A stretch of 64,000 nt of DNA, from the NCBI GenBank assembly GCA_949419965.1, contig CASPAC010000001.1:62001-126000 (forward strand), given 5' to 3'. Below the pieces are notes generated by a model, which saw only the letters and a list, made by a program, of their open reading frames with translations, did no database searches and was not told where the DNA came from. The position numbers and the translations under genes were made by a program. The DNA comes from Bacteroidales bacterium (GTDB taxonomy: Bacteria > Bacteroidota > Bacteroidia > Bacteroidales > Rikenellaceae). Below are positions 43,205 to 51,871 of the stretch, in pieces; the stretch's first letter is position 1; every line of letters starts with the position of its first letter.

Positions 43205-44145
43205 GATACATATTCGTTTGTGCCTTGGCTTTGGCGGCGGTCTCTTGTTTCAAGAAGGTCGCCTACCGCACGGAGTGCGTGGTCAAGCCTTTGCAGCAGG
43301 CTACGGCCGACGATGGCAATCCCTCCGTCGTCCCCGGTGCCGCGGCGTTCGCGTTCGATGCCGATACGACCGCCTGGACGGTCGCTTCCTACGACGATGC
43401 CGTGTCCGGGATCATCACCTCCAAGTCCGATCCGGCCGTCAAGCGGGATACCCCTTTCGCTTTTTCGCAGTCTTACGGCGACAGGGGTTGGATCAGCTTG
43501 TTTCTCGACCGGGAGCGGCAGATGGTGGTGGTCGTCGACCCCGTCGACAGGCTCTATGCCTATACCGATCTGTTGATCGGTGTCAACCACAGTCCGCTCT
43601 ACGTTTCGTTGGTTTTCCAGCCTTGGAAAGAGGGTTTTTCCTATAAGAGCAGCAATTGGAGCGTCTACAATCCGTTCTACGAGCCGCCTTTGTTGCTCGA
43701 CTGCTTCGTCGATGCCCAGGCGCAGGATGAGGAGGGCGCTGCCGGGGCGCCGCTCCAGTCTTCCAAGGTCTATGCCTATGCCGCCGACACTACGGCTTGG
43801 CGGATCGCTTCCTACGACGATGCCGTTGCCGGCATCATCACATCCAAGGCTTCCGGGCAGACGCGCACGTCGCCCGATTTTCCCGCTTATCCCGTTCCCG
43901 AGAGCGACCTCTTCAGCATGGAGGTTTCCGCTTCGACGTTGATGCTCGTGGTCGTCGACCGTTCGCACCGGATTTATGCTTATACCGAATCGGAGGTCGA
44001 CCTGGCGGGGGCAAGTCCTACATTTTCCGTTCTCTTCCGGCCTTGGGTCGACGAGTGGATCGTCCTGCGCGACGGTTGGTGCTTCGTCGACGAGCGGTTC
44101 GCGCCCCAGGACGACGAAGAACAAATTCAACATCCCGAGCAATGA
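43192..44145 (+). CDS. lipoprotein with two tandem homologous domains (unknown function)
   Basis: A 317-residue lipoprotein (MRRVGYIFVCALALAAVSC). Two halves of about 130 residues repeat the same order: FDADTTAWTVASYDDAVSGIITSK then MVVVVDPVDRLYAYTD, and YAADTTAWRIASYDDAVAGIITSK then MLVVVDRSHRIYAYTE, each ending LVFQPW/VLFRPW. The first half lies at about residues 50-150, the second at about 190-300. No named domain is recognised. It overlaps folK upstream and is coupled by ATGA to the Ig-like lipoprotein gene, suggesting a joint envelope role. Confidence 0.75.
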   Translation: MRRVGYIFVCALALAAVSCFKKVAYRTECVVKPLQQATADDGNPSVVPGAAAFAFDADTTAWTVASYDDAVSGIITSKSDPAVKRDTPFAFSQSYGDRGWISLFLDRERQMVVVVDPVDRLYAYTDLLIGVNHSPLYVSLVFQPWKEGFSYKSSNWSVYNPFYEPPLLLDCFVDAQAQDEEGAAGAPLQSSKVYAYAADTTAWRIASYDDAVAGIITSKASGQTRTSPDFPAYPVPESDLFSMEVSASTLMLVVVDRSHRIYAYTESEVDLAGASPTFSVLFRPWVDEWIVLRDGWCFVDERFAPQDDEEQIQHPEQ

Positions 44146-46232
44146 GCGCACGCAGACATATCGTCGCAGGATTGCGCGGCATCGTAGTTTTGTTGTTCGC
44201 ATCGGCTTTTTTGAGCCGGTGCGCCAGCATGATGGCCCCTACCGGAGGGCCGAAGGATACGCTGCCGCCCGTGATCGTCAACATGACGCCCGACAACTTC
44301 TCCACCGACCGGCCCACGGTCGGCCACCCCAAGATCTACATCGAGTTCGACGAGTTCGTCCAGCTCAAGGATCAGCAGAAGGAGTTCTTTACCTCGCCGC
44401 AGATGAAGAAGAAACCTACGCTTACCCTGCGCGGGCGGGGCGTCGTCATCCAGCTGCGCGATACGCTCGAAGCCAACACCACCTATGCCCTCAACTTCGG
44501 CAGCGCCCTGCGCGACAACAACGAGGGCAACCCGCTCTACTCCATGCGCTATGTCTTCTCCACCGGTCCCGAGATCGACTCCATGATCCTTTCCGGTTAT
44601 ACTGCCGATGCCTACAAGGCCGATTCGGTCTCCAAGACGTTCGTCTGGTTCTTTCCCGCCGATTCGGTCGAGAACGTTGCCGAGTACGACTCCACGATCT
44701 TCAAGTACAAGCCCGCCGTCATCGCCCGGGCCGAGAACAACGGCATATTCATCGCCCAGAACCTCAAGCCCGTTTCCTATCGCGTCTATGCCGTCCAGGA
44801 TAAGAACGACAACCAGATGTACGAGCCGGGCACCGACCAGGTGGGCTTCCTCGACGGCACTTACAATCCCGCCGAGCTGCCCGATTTCGCCATGTGGTTC
44901 GATTCGCTCCGGCATTATGTCTCCGCCGAGCCGCAGTTGTATCTGCGGATGTTTACCGACAAGCAGTTCCGGCGGCAGCTGCTTGCCCAGGCCGAGCGGC
45001 CGCTCCAGCACAAGGCCATGCTCTATTTCTCCGCGCCGCATCCGCAGATCGACAGCATCCGCTTCGACAGCATTCCCGAAGGCGGGTTCATCGTCGAACC
45101 GCAGACGCTCGGGCGCGATACGCTGGCCCTTTGGTTTACTGTTCCTTCCGCCGAGCTGCCCGATACGATCCGCGGGTCGGTCTCTTATTATAGGCACGAT
45201 TCCGTCAATCTCTTGCAGCGCGTTACCGAGCCGTTGAAGCTCTCGTGGCATTTCATCGAGACCAAGGAGCAGCAGCGCAAGCGCGAAAAGCTCGAACGCG
45301 AGCGCCGCAAGGCCGAGGAGGCCGGCGAGGAGTGGACGGAGCCGAAGCCGGACAATCCTTTCGGTTTCAAGTTGCCTTTGTCCGGCGAGGTCAATCCCGA
45401 GAACCATCTTACCGTCGATTTCGATTATCCCCTCGCCCGCGTCGATTCCGCCGCCCTGCTTTTGACCGTTACCCGTTCCGACAAGTCGGTCGAGGACATT
45501 CCGCTGCATTTCGTGCCCGACACCGCGTCGTTGCGGCGGTGGCACCTCCGCGCTCCCTGGAAGCCCGACGGACAATATACGCTGACCATTCCCGAGGGTG
45601 CGATTACCGATATTGCCGGTTTCTCCAACGATTCGATCGTCGGCAAGTATACGGTCTCCGATCCCGAGAAGTTCGCCACGGTCAAGATCGCCGTCGAGGG
45701 CCGTCCCGGGATGCAGTACATCGTCCAGTTGCTCGACGGCGGCGGGGTGCTCAAGCAGGAGCGGCGCAACGTCGTCTCCGGGCCGGTGCAGTTCAACTAC
45801 GTCCCGCCGGGAGAGATCAAGTTCCGCATCATCGAGGATGTCAACGGCAACGGCCGTTGGGATTCGGGCGATGTCGTCGCCCGGCGGCAGCCCGAGCGGG
45901 CTGAGATGTTCGCCGATTCCAACGGCGAGGAGACGTTTGCCACCAAGGCTAATTGGGATATCGAGTTCACTATGGATATGGGCCGCATTTTCGCTCCCGT
46001 TACCATGCAGTCGTTGTCGCGGCTTTTGGACGAGCGCGAGTTGCAGCGTCTGCGCCGCGAGGAGGAGAAGCGCGCCAAGGAGAAACCCAGCAACGGGCAG
46101 ACTTCCGGTTCGCGGTCTTCGGACAGCCGCAACGGCATGAACGGCATGAACGGCATGGGCGGCATGGGCGGGTTCGGCGGCATGGGCGGCGGTTTGGGTT
46201 CCGCGTCGGGGATGTTCAATTCTATGAGATAG
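44142..46232 (+). CDS. Ig-like domain lipoprotein with Gly/Met-rich tail
   Basis: A 696-residue lipoprotein (signal ending SAFLSRC). Residues 35-130 are an SbsA/Big-type Ig-like domain (LPPVIVNMTPDNFSTDRP, KIYIEFDEFVQL). Further beta domains follow, then a charged helix (ETKEQQRKREKLERERRKAEEAG, near residue 370-390), a second beta part with YVPPGEIKFRIIEDVNGNGRWDSGD, and a low-complexity end rich in NGMNGMGG. It belongs to a family widespread in Bacteroidetes, function unknown. It is coupled to the preceding lipoprotein gene; a beta-barrel gene follows after four bases. Confidence 0.8.
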   Translation: MSARRHIVAGLRGIVVLLFASAFLSRCASMMAPTGGPKDTLPPVIVNMTPDNFSTDRPTVGHPKIYIEFDEFVQLKDQQKEFFTSPQMKKKPTLTLRGRGVVIQLRDTLEANTTYALNFGSALRDNNEGNPLYSMRYVFSTGPEIDSMILSGYTADAYKADSVSKTFVWFFPADSVENVAEYDSTIFKYKPAVIARAENNGIFIAQNLKPVSYRVYAVQDKNDNQMYEPGTDQVGFLDGTYNPAELPDFAMWFDSLRHYVSAEPQLYLRMFTDKQFRRQLLAQAERPLQHKAMLYFSAPHPQIDSIRFDSIPEGGFIVEPQTLGRDTLALWFTVPSAELPDTIRGSVSYYRHDSVNLLQRVTEPLKLSWHFIETKEQQRKREKLERERRKAEEAGEEWTEPKPDNPFGFKLPLSGEVNPENHLTVDFDYPLARVDSAALLLTVTRSDKSVEDIPLHFVPDTASLRRWHLRAPWKPDGQYTLTIPEGAITDIAGFSNDSIVGKYTVSDPEKFATVKIAVEGRPGMQYIVQLLDGGGVLKQERRNVVSGPVQFNYVPPGEIKFRIIEDVNGNGRWDSGDVVARRQPERAEMFADSNGEETFATKANWDIEFTMDMGRIFAPVTMQSLSRLLDERELQRLRREEEKRAKEKPSNGQTSGSRSSDSRNGMNGMNGMGGMGGFGGMGGGLGSASGMFNSMR

Positions 46233-46236
46233 GCGT

Positions 46237-47046
46237 ATGGCGGTTCGACAACATAGGGTTTTCTTTTTGGCCTTCTTCGGGGCGCTCGTCATGGCGCAGG
46301 GCGCCGTCGCGCAGCATACGTTGGGGGCGATCGCCGGTTACGGCATGGGCAACGGGCGTTTCGAGCCGAAGCAGGAGTCGCGGGCCGTCTGGGGCATGTA
46401 CAGCGGGGGCCTGTCGTGGCGTTATTATGGCTCCCAGCGTTTCGTCGGCGGCTTCGGCGCCGATCTGGAGTTTCTCCAGCAGGGCTTTTCGTTCGCGCCT
46501 AATGCTTCGCAGGTCGACGATAAGTCCCAGTACCTTTATTATACGCGGCGCATCAATTCTGTGGTGCTGCCCATCGTCTGGCAGCCCCATTTCTATATGG
46601 TGCGCAACCGCATCCGCGTTTATCTCGAAGCAGCGGCTACGTTCTCCTACAATTTTTCTTCTTCTTATGAGAACCGGCAGGCCCAGGCGCAGGGCAGGGA
46701 GGATTGGCGCGGCGACTACCATTTCCGGCTTGCACGAGACAACCGGTGGGGATACGGCCTGGCCGGCGGCGGGGGCGTCGCGTTTCTCATCCGGCGGTTC
46801 GAGTTGAATTTCCGCGCCCGTTATTATTTCGGTTACTCCGACATCTTGCGCAACCGTACGCGTTATGCCGACAACGCTACCGACGGTTCCGAGAACCCTT
46901 TCTGGGCTACGCCCTTGCGTTCGCCGCTGGACAACATTACCATCAGCGTGGGTTTGAGCTACCGGTTCAACAAGGAGGGTTTCCAGACATGGAAGCCCCG
47001 GCCCAAGCGGCAGAAAAGCCGCGAGGTTTTCAAATATGGATTGTAA
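46237..47046 (+). CDS. outer-membrane beta-barrel protein
   Basis: A 269-residue protein with signal MAVRQHRVFFLAFFGALVMAQGAVAQ and alternating aromatic/polar strands throughout (YSGGLSWRYYGSQRFVGGFGADLEF, RIRVYLEAAATFSYNF, NFRARYYFGYSDI, NITISVGLSYRFNK), a porin-family 8-10-strand barrel of PorT-like kind. The C-terminal tail is basic (KPRPKRQKSREVFKYGL) instead of ending in a barrel Phe. Function unknown; it follows two lipoprotein genes in the same operon. Confidence 0.75.
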   Translation: MAVRQHRVFFLAFFGALVMAQGAVAQHTLGAIAGYGMGNGRFEPKQESRAVWGMYSGGLSWRYYGSQRFVGGFGADLEFLQQGFSFAPNASQVDDKSQYLYYTRRINSVVLPIVWQPHFYMVRNRIRVYLEAAATFSYNFSSSYENRQAQAQGREDWRGDYHFRLARDNRWGYGLAGGGGVAFLIRRFELNFRARYYFGYSDILRNRTRYADNATDGSENPFWATPLRSPLDNITISVGLSYRFNKEGFQTWKPRPKRQKSREVFKYGL

Positions 47047-47063
47047 AGCATATCGGGAGCCGT

Positions 47064-47086
47064 CATTCCGAGCGCAGCGAAGAATG
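47064..47086 (+). repeat. CATTCCGAGCGCAGCGAAGAATG intergenic palindrome (23 bases)
   Basis: CATTC (47064-47068) and GAATG (47082-47086) are inverted, with GCGCAGC between. This short module resembles intergenic repeats seen in many bacterial phyla, usually in transcribed spacers. It lies in the 67-base gap before rbfA and could form a small hairpin in the operon mRNA. Confidence 0.5.
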
Positions 47087-47113
47087 GCACTCCCTTAATC
47101 GTTCTCTCGCATT

Positions 47114-47452
47114 ATGGAAAATACCCGTCAGCAGAAAATCGCCAAACAGATTCAGAAAGATGTCGCCGAAATCTTCCAGAAGGAGGGTGCCGCCCTCGTC
47201 CGCGGGTCGTTGGTTACCGTTACGGCTGTGCGCGTCTCGCCCGATTTCGGTTATGCCAAGATCTACGTCAGCATCTTTCCTTTCGAGCGCAGCCAGGAGT
47301 TGATGAAGGAGTTGGAGCAGAACAACTGGTTCGTCCGCCGGGCTTTGGGCCAGCGCATCCGCAATCAGTTGAAGAGCGTGCCCGAAATCCAGTTCTTCCT
47401 CGATGATTCGCTCGAATACATCGAACAGATCGACCAGGCGTTGAAAAAATAA
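47114..47452 (+). CDS. rbfA: 30S ribosome-binding factor A
   Basis: A 112-residue KH-fold protein needed for late 30S maturation and 16S 5' end processing. The family pattern is complete: MENTRQQKIAKQIQKDVAEIFQKE, TVTAVRVSPDFGYAKIYVSIFP, RRALGQRIRNQLKSVPEIQFFLDDSLEYIEQID. Length is normal. A LolC/E-like permease gene follows, as often in Bacteroidetes. Confidence 0.95.
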   Translation: MENTRQQKIAKQIQKDVAEIFQKEGAALVRGSLVTVTAVRVSPDFGYAKIYVSIFPFERSQELMKELEQNNWFVRRALGQRIRNQLKSVPEIQFFLDDSLEYIEQIDQALKK

Positions 47453-47486
47453 TCGGAGACGACGTCCGTCCGGAGTGCTTGAAATC

Positions 47487-48692
47487 ATGCTTCCTCTCTT
47501 TTTCGCCCGTCGTTATTTCTTTTCGTCCGCCTGCCGGTCGGTCATCCATTTGATTTCCGGTTTGAGCGTCGTTGCCGTGGCGGTTCCCGTTGCTGCGATG
47601 ATCGTCTTGTTGTCGGTGTTCAACGGGTTCGAGTCGTTCGTCAAGGCCAATTGTTCTGCTTTCGATGCCGACCTCACGGTCTTGCCGCGCGAGGGGCGCA
47701 CGTTCGCCGCGCAGGACATCGACACCGCACGTCTTTCTCGCATTCCCGGTGTCGGAGCGTTCTCCTTCATCTTGGAGCAGAGCGCCTTGTTGGAGCACGA
47801 CGGGCGGCAGGCCACCGCCACCGTCCGGGGTGTCGACGATCGTTACGGCGAGGTCTTCCCGCTCCGGGAGGCGGTCGCTTCCGGCTTCGCCGACGTGCGG
47901 ATCGGCGACATTGAACGGCTCGTCATCGGCCGTGGAATGGCTTACCTGCTCGGCATCCGTTCGCTGGCCGATGCCGACGTCGATCTTTATGCCGTGCGGC
48001 GGGGGACATTCTCGTCGTTGTTGCCGGTGGCCAATTATACGCGGCGTTCAGTGCCCGTAGGGGGCGTCTTCTCCATCGATGCCGATTCGGAGCAGACCTA
48101 TGTCCTTGCGTCGCTGCGCCTGGCGCAGTCGCTTTTTTCGCATCGCGGGCGGGTCTCGGCGCTTTCAGTCCGCGTTTCGCCCGATGCCGATCCTCTGGCC
48201 GTGCGGCAGGAGGTCGGGCGGGTCGCCGGCCAGGAGTTCGAGGTGCGCACGCGTTACGAAATGCGGGCTTCGTTTTACCGGATCATGACTTACGAGAAGT
48301 GGGGCATCTTTTTCATCGCCTTGCTGGTGCTCGTCGTCGCGTCGTTTTCCATCGTCGGGTCGTTGGCCATGTTGATCGTCGATAAGCGCGACGACATCCG
48401 TACGCTCGGGGCCTTGGGTGCCGGCCGTTCGCTCGTGCGGGCCGTTTTTCGTGCCGAGGGATTGTTGATCTGCGGTGTCGGAGCGGTCGGCGGCGTGTTG
48501 TTGGGCGTCGGAGCCAGCCTCGCCCAGCAGTATTTCGGATTCATTAAGATTCCGGCCGAAACGTTTCTCATCGAGAGTTACCCCGTCGAGTTCCGGCTTC
48601 CCGATTTGTTGATCGTCATCGCTGCGTTCGCCGTCGTCGCCTACGTGCTTTCGACCGTTACTGTCCGCAGCATGATAAAAAAAACTTGTTGA
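47487..48692 (+). CDS. ABC transporter permease, FtsX/LolC-E-like
   Basis: A 401-residue inner-membrane protein from the ATG at 47487 (MLPLFFARRYFFS); a GTG four codons earlier is the alternative. One N-terminal helix (LISGLSVVAVAVPVAAMIVLLSVFNGF), a periplasmic domain (about 60-260), then three C-terminal helices of the FtsX domain (KWGIFFIALLVLVVASFSIVGSLAMLIVDKRDDIRTLGALG). This is the layout of LolC/LolE, which extract lipoproteins from the inner membrane. No ATPase gene is adjacent, so the partner must lie elsewhere. Confidence 0.85.
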   Translation: MLPLFFARRYFFSSACRSVIHLISGLSVVAVAVPVAAMIVLLSVFNGFESFVKANCSAFDADLTVLPREGRTFAAQDIDTARLSRIPGVGAFSFILEQSALLEHDGRQATATVRGVDDRYGEVFPLREAVASGFADVRIGDIERLVIGRGMAYLLGIRSLADADVDLYAVRRGTFSSLLPVANYTRRSVPVGGVFSIDADSEQTYVLASLRLAQSLFSHRGRVSALSVRVSPDADPLAVRQEVGRVAGQEFEVRTRYEMRASFYRIMTYEKWGIFFIALLVLVVASFSIVGSLAMLIVDKRDDIRTLGALGAGRSLVRAVFRAEGLLICGVGAVGGVLLGVGASLAQQYFGFIKIPAETFLIESYPVEFRLPDLLIVIAAFAVVAYVLSTVTVRSMIKKTC

Positions 48693-48694
48693 CT

Positions 48695-49633
48695 ATGAAA
48701 CGGTTTCTCCGTAGTTTGCTTTGTGTCGGTTTCGGGGTGCTTGCTGTCGCTTGTGTCCGCCACAAGATCATTCCCGACAGCAAGTTGGCGTTGATTTTCC
48801 ACGATGCTTTCTTGGCCAATGCCTATGTCGGCAACCGCAACATGACGCGCGATTCGCTCAACCTCTATGAGCCGATTTTCGCCCGTTACGGTTATACGAC
48901 CGAGGATGTCCATTATACGATCGGCAATTTCTCCAAACGCAAGAGCGCCCGCCTGGGCGATGTCGTCGAGCGGGCCATCGCCATGCTCGAAGCCGAGGGC
49001 AAGTATTACAATCGGGAGGTTGCCGTGCTCGACACCATCGACAACGTGGCCGTGCGGAGTTCCCGGCAGATCGTGTACACCGATTCGTTGATCCGAGTGC
49101 GGTCGTTGGCCGACACGGCGAAGGCGCGTTTCGTCTTCGATGTCGTGCCCGGCGATTACGACGTGCGTCTGGTTTACGAGATCGATTCCCTCGACCGCAA
49201 TGCCAAGGGAATCCGCTGTTCCATGTGGTTGGAGCGTGCCGACGGTTCGCAGACGTCGCTCTCCGCGTCCGTCTTGCGGCGCCATCGCGAGGAGCGGCTC
49301 TCGCGCCATTTCAAGACCGATTCTTCCCACCGGCGCCTGCATGTCGTTTTGGTCGGGTTTGCCGACCGGCCGCAGCGGCCTCATGTCACGGTGCGGGATT
49401 TCGAGGTCGTCCGCACGCTGCCCAAGCGCGAGGCGGTCGAACGGCTCTACGAGCAGCAGCTCGACATCCGGATTTTCGCCGACGGATTTTTCGGCGGCCT
49501 TGCGGACGACCGGGAGGAGCGGCCGGGGGCCGAAGCGGAAAATCGGACGCCGGCAGCCGACGGCCCGCAGGTCGATTCGGCGGCCGGGAGCGGTTCTCCG
49601 AAACTTCCGTCTGCAAATCCTGCATCCCGATGA
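48695..49633 (+). CDS. DUF4296 domain lipoprotein
   Basis: A 312-residue lipoprotein from the ATG at 48695 (MKRFLRSLLCVGFGVLAVAC). The first 110 residues match DUF4296: HKIIPDSKLALIFHDAFLANAYVGN, YEPIFARYGYTTEDVHYTIGNFSKRKSARL. The middle is a beta domain (YDVRLVYEIDSLDRNAKG), and the C-terminus is low-complexity and Asp/Glu/Ala/Pro-rich. DUF4296 proteins are Bacteroidetes-specific and uncharacterised. It is coupled (ATGA) to the small downstream gene. Confidence 0.85.
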   Translation: MKRFLRSLLCVGFGVLAVACVRHKIIPDSKLALIFHDAFLANAYVGNRNMTRDSLNLYEPIFARYGYTTEDVHYTIGNFSKRKSARLGDVVERAIAMLEAEGKYYNREVAVLDTIDNVAVRSSRQIVYTDSLIRVRSLADTAKARFVFDVVPGDYDVRLVYEIDSLDRNAKGIRCSMWLERADGSQTSLSASVLRRHREERLSRHFKTDSSHRRLHVVLVGFADRPQRPHVTVRDFEVVRTLPKREAVERLYEQQLDIRIFADGFFGGLADDREERPGAEAENRTPAADGPQVDSAAGSGSPKLPSANPASR

Positions 49634-49971
49634 CTGTCCGTCGGATCGCTGCCCACCTGCTCTGGACTCCCGGCGGCATCGTCCGCCATCCGGTGGCTGA
49701 AGTTGGGGAGTACGGGGATGTGCGGTGGATCGGGACGTCCGCCGATCCCGACCGGGAGCCGTTCACGGCGTTTTTTGCCGGGTTGCTCGTGCCCGATTTT
49801 CCTCGCGATTTCCGTGCTGTTTTCGCCCGGATGCAAATGCAGCTCGATATTCCGCTCGCCGAAGCGTTGGCGGCTGTCGTTACTCCCGGATGCGGAGTGC
49901 CGGTCGTCATTTCCGGACTCGATTACGAGACTTTGCGTCTCACGCCGCACTCCTGCATCATGAAGGTGTAA
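49630..49971 (+). CDS. 113-residue protein resembling an amidohydrolase without its catalytic barrel
   Basis: The ATG overlaps the DUF4296 stop (ATGA). The first 55 residues (RRIAAHLLWTPGGIVRHPV, GDVRWIGTS, FFAGLLVPDF) read like the N-terminal composite beta-domain of Bacteroidetes amidohydrolases up to the point where the metal-binding HxH would follow; here PRDF stands in its place. The rest (LDIPLAEALAAVV, then PVVISGLDYETLRLTPHS) reads like the C-terminal end of the same family. About 250 barrel residues are missing. Whether the protein is functional is unknown. There is no signal peptide. Confidence 0.6.
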   Translation: MTVRRIAAHLLWTPGGIVRHPVAEVGEYGDVRWIGTSADPDREPFTAFFAGLLVPDFPRDFRAVFARMQMQLDIPLAEALAAVVTPGCGVPVVISGLDYETLRLTPHSCIMKV

Positions 49972-49992
49972 AAACCCGGTTCGGTGCGTTTT

Positions 49993-50904
49993 TTATTTCA
50001 GGGGCGGCAGGTGTTCTTCTACCGTGCGGCGCAGGTGATCGTTGTCCAGATGGGTGTAGATCTCCGTCGTCAGAATGCTTTCGTGGCCCAGCATCTCCTG
50101 TACTTGGCGGATGCTCGCTCCGCCTTCGAGCAGATGCGTGGCGAACGAGTGGCGGAAGGTGTGGGGGCTGATGCGTTTGTCGATTCCCGCCCGCCGGGCG
50201 GCTTGTCGGATGATCGTGAAGACCATGACTCGGGTAAGCCGGCAGCCGCGGTTGTTCAGGAAGACGATTTCCCGGTCGCGGCCCGTCGTATCCATCGTCC
50301 GGCGGTCGTCCAGCCAGTTTTGGATCTTGTCGCGCGCCGTGGCGCTTACCGGCACCAGACGTTGTTTGTCGCCCTTGCCGATCACACGGATATAGCCCTC
50401 GCCGAAAAAGAGGTCGGACAGCCGCAGCGAGGTCAGCTCCGAGACCCGCAGACCGCACGAGTAGAGCACTTCCAGCATCGCCGTGTCGCGGCGGCCCTTG
50501 GGCGTCGCCGGGTCGATCGAGCCGATGAGGCGGTCGATCTCTTCGGTCGTCAGTACGTCGGGAAGCTGGCGCCCGAACTTGGGCGCGGCGATGAATTCGG
50601 CCGGCGAGGCGTCGATCTTCTCCTCCAGCAGCAGAAAGTTGAAGAAGCTGCGGATGCCGCTCAAGCGGCGGGCCTGCGAAGTCTTCTCGCTGCCGCGTTC
50701 GTAGAGACGGCCCATGTAGCGGTCGATCATTTCGCGCTCGACCTTGCGCGGACCCACGTCCCACTGGTGCAGGATGAAATGGGCGAACTGGTGCAGATCG
50801 CGCATGTACGCTTCCACCGTGTTGGCCGAAAGGCGTTTCTCCAGTTTGATGTAGGTGCGGTAGCGGCGGGCGGCCTCTTCCCATTTTTTTGTGTTTTCCG
50901 CCAT
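49993..50904 (-). CDS. xerD: site-specific tyrosine recombinase XerD-type
   Basis: A 303-residue recombinase that resolves chromosome dimers at dif. The N-terminal SAM-like domain ([26 protein letters not shown]) is followed by a catalytic domain with Arg in [13 protein letters not shown], Lys in [27 protein letters not shown] (His, Arg), [16 protein letters not shown] (His, Tyr nucleophile). The length is that of Xer proteins, and housekeeping neighbours argue against a phage integrase. It is convergent with the DUF4296 pair and divergent from prmA. Confidence 0.92.
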   Translation of the reverse strand: MAENTKKWEEAARRYRTYIKLEKRLSANTVEAYMRDLHQFAHFILHQWDVGPRKVEREMIDRYMGRLYERGSEKTSQARRLSGIRSFFNFLLLEEKIDASPAEFIAAPKFGRQLPDVLTTEEIDRLIGSIDPATPKGRRDTAMLEVLYSCGLRVSELTSLRLSDLFFGEGYIRVIGKGDKQRLVPVSATARDKIQNWLDDRRTMDTTGRDREIVFLNNRGCRLTRVMVFTIIRQAARRAGIDKRISPHTFRHSFATHLLEGGASIRQVQEMLGHESILTTEIYTHLDNDHLRRTVEEHLPPLK

Positions 50905-50933
50905 CGGTCAGCTGCTTTTCGGGGGATTATCCG

Positions 50934-50956
50934 TAACTTTGTCCTTTGCGAAGATA
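50934..50956. promoter_or_regulatory. divergent xerD/prmA promoter boxes
   Basis: On the plus strand TAACTTTG (50934-50941) fits the -7 box for prmA, 33 bases before its start. On the minus strand TATCTTCG (50956-50949) is one change from the -7 consensus and faces xerD. Clear TTTG -33 boxes are missing for both. Confidence 0.45.
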
Positions 50957-50973
50957 CGAAAATTTTACATAAT

Positions 50974-51801
50974 ATGGATTTTGTCGCTTTGAATGTTTCC
51001 GGTCTCTCCGAGGAGCTGTCCGAGATTCTTACCGCCGAGTTGGCCGATTTTCCGTTCGAGAGTTTCGAGACCGAGGGGGGTGTGCTCAAGGCCTACATCC
51101 CCCAAGAGCGCCTGGCCGACTGCAAGTTCGAGGTCGACGCTTTGTTGGCCCGGTACGGTGTCGCGGGACGTTATATTTCCATCGAGGCGCAGAATTGGAA
51201 CGCCCTCTGGGAGCAGAATTTTCCTGCTACCGATGTCGAGGGGCGCTTGCGCATCCGCGCGCCGTTCCACGAGCCGGCGCCCGCAGGCGAGTTGGAAATC
51301 GTCGTCATGCCCAAGATGTCGTTCGGCACCGGGCAGCATGCCACCACCTGGCTGATGGCCCGCGGGGTGCTCGGTCTGGAGGTGGCCGGGCGCCGCGGTC
51401 TGGACATGGGCAGCGGGACGGGCGTGTTGGCGATCCTCGCCGCCAAGTGCGGCGCGGCGCATGTCGATGCCGTCGATATCGACGAGTGGGCCGATGCCAA
51501 TTGCTGCGAAAATGTCGCCGCCAACGGTGTCGGGGCGCTCGTCGAACCCATGTTGGGCGACGTGGGCCGCATCGCGGGTCGCAGCTATGATTTTATTTTG
51601 GCCAACATCAACCGCAACATCCTGCTGCGCGATATGAGGGCCTATGCCGCGGCGCTTCTGCCGGGCGGCGATCTGTTGATGAGCGGATTCCTCGAAGCCG
51701 ACGTCGAGGCCGTCGTTGCGGCGGCGGGACAGGAGGGGTTGTCGTGCGTCGATGTCGTTTCGCGCGACGGTTGGATGATGGTGCATTGCAAATCGCATTG
51801 A
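50974..51801 (+). CDS. prmA: ribosomal protein L11 methyltransferase
   Basis: A 275-residue SAM-dependent enzyme that trimethylates L11. The N-terminal substrate-recognition domain (MDFVALNVSGLSEELSEILTAELADFPFESFE, short as in Bacteroidetes) precedes LEIVVMPKMSFGTGQHATTWLM, the SAM motif LDMGSGTGVLAILAAKCGA, acidic VDAVDIDEWA, and FILANINRNILL. The start at 50974 agrees with family N-termini. recO follows after a 70-base spacer. Confidence 0.95.
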   Translation: MDFVALNVSGLSEELSEILTAELADFPFESFETEGGVLKAYIPQERLADCKFEVDALLARYGVAGRYISIEAQNWNALWEQNFPATDVEGRLRIRAPFHEPAPAGELEIVVMPKMSFGTGQHATTWLMARGVLGLEVAGRRGLDMGSGTGVLAILAAKCGAAHVDAVDIDEWADANCCENVAANGVGALVEPMLGDVGRIAGRSYDFILANINRNILLRDMRAYAAALLPGGDLLMSGFLEADVEAVVAAAGQEGLSCVDVVSRDGWMMVHCKSH

Positions 51802-51871
51802 CGGAGCGGCGGCGATTCCGTCGCGGCGGCCGGGTCGGCTTTCCGGGCCGCGACAAAGAGACCGGGTTTTC

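Noticed and set aside
44127..46292. 721-codon minus-strand frame
   Set aside because: Antisense to the Ig-like lipoprotein gene; low-complexity acidic/hydrophobic shadow without family pattern.
49993..50904. phage integrase for the virion block
   Set aside because: The recombinase is of Xer length and sequence, sits 39 kb away in housekeeping context and has no adjacent attachment site.
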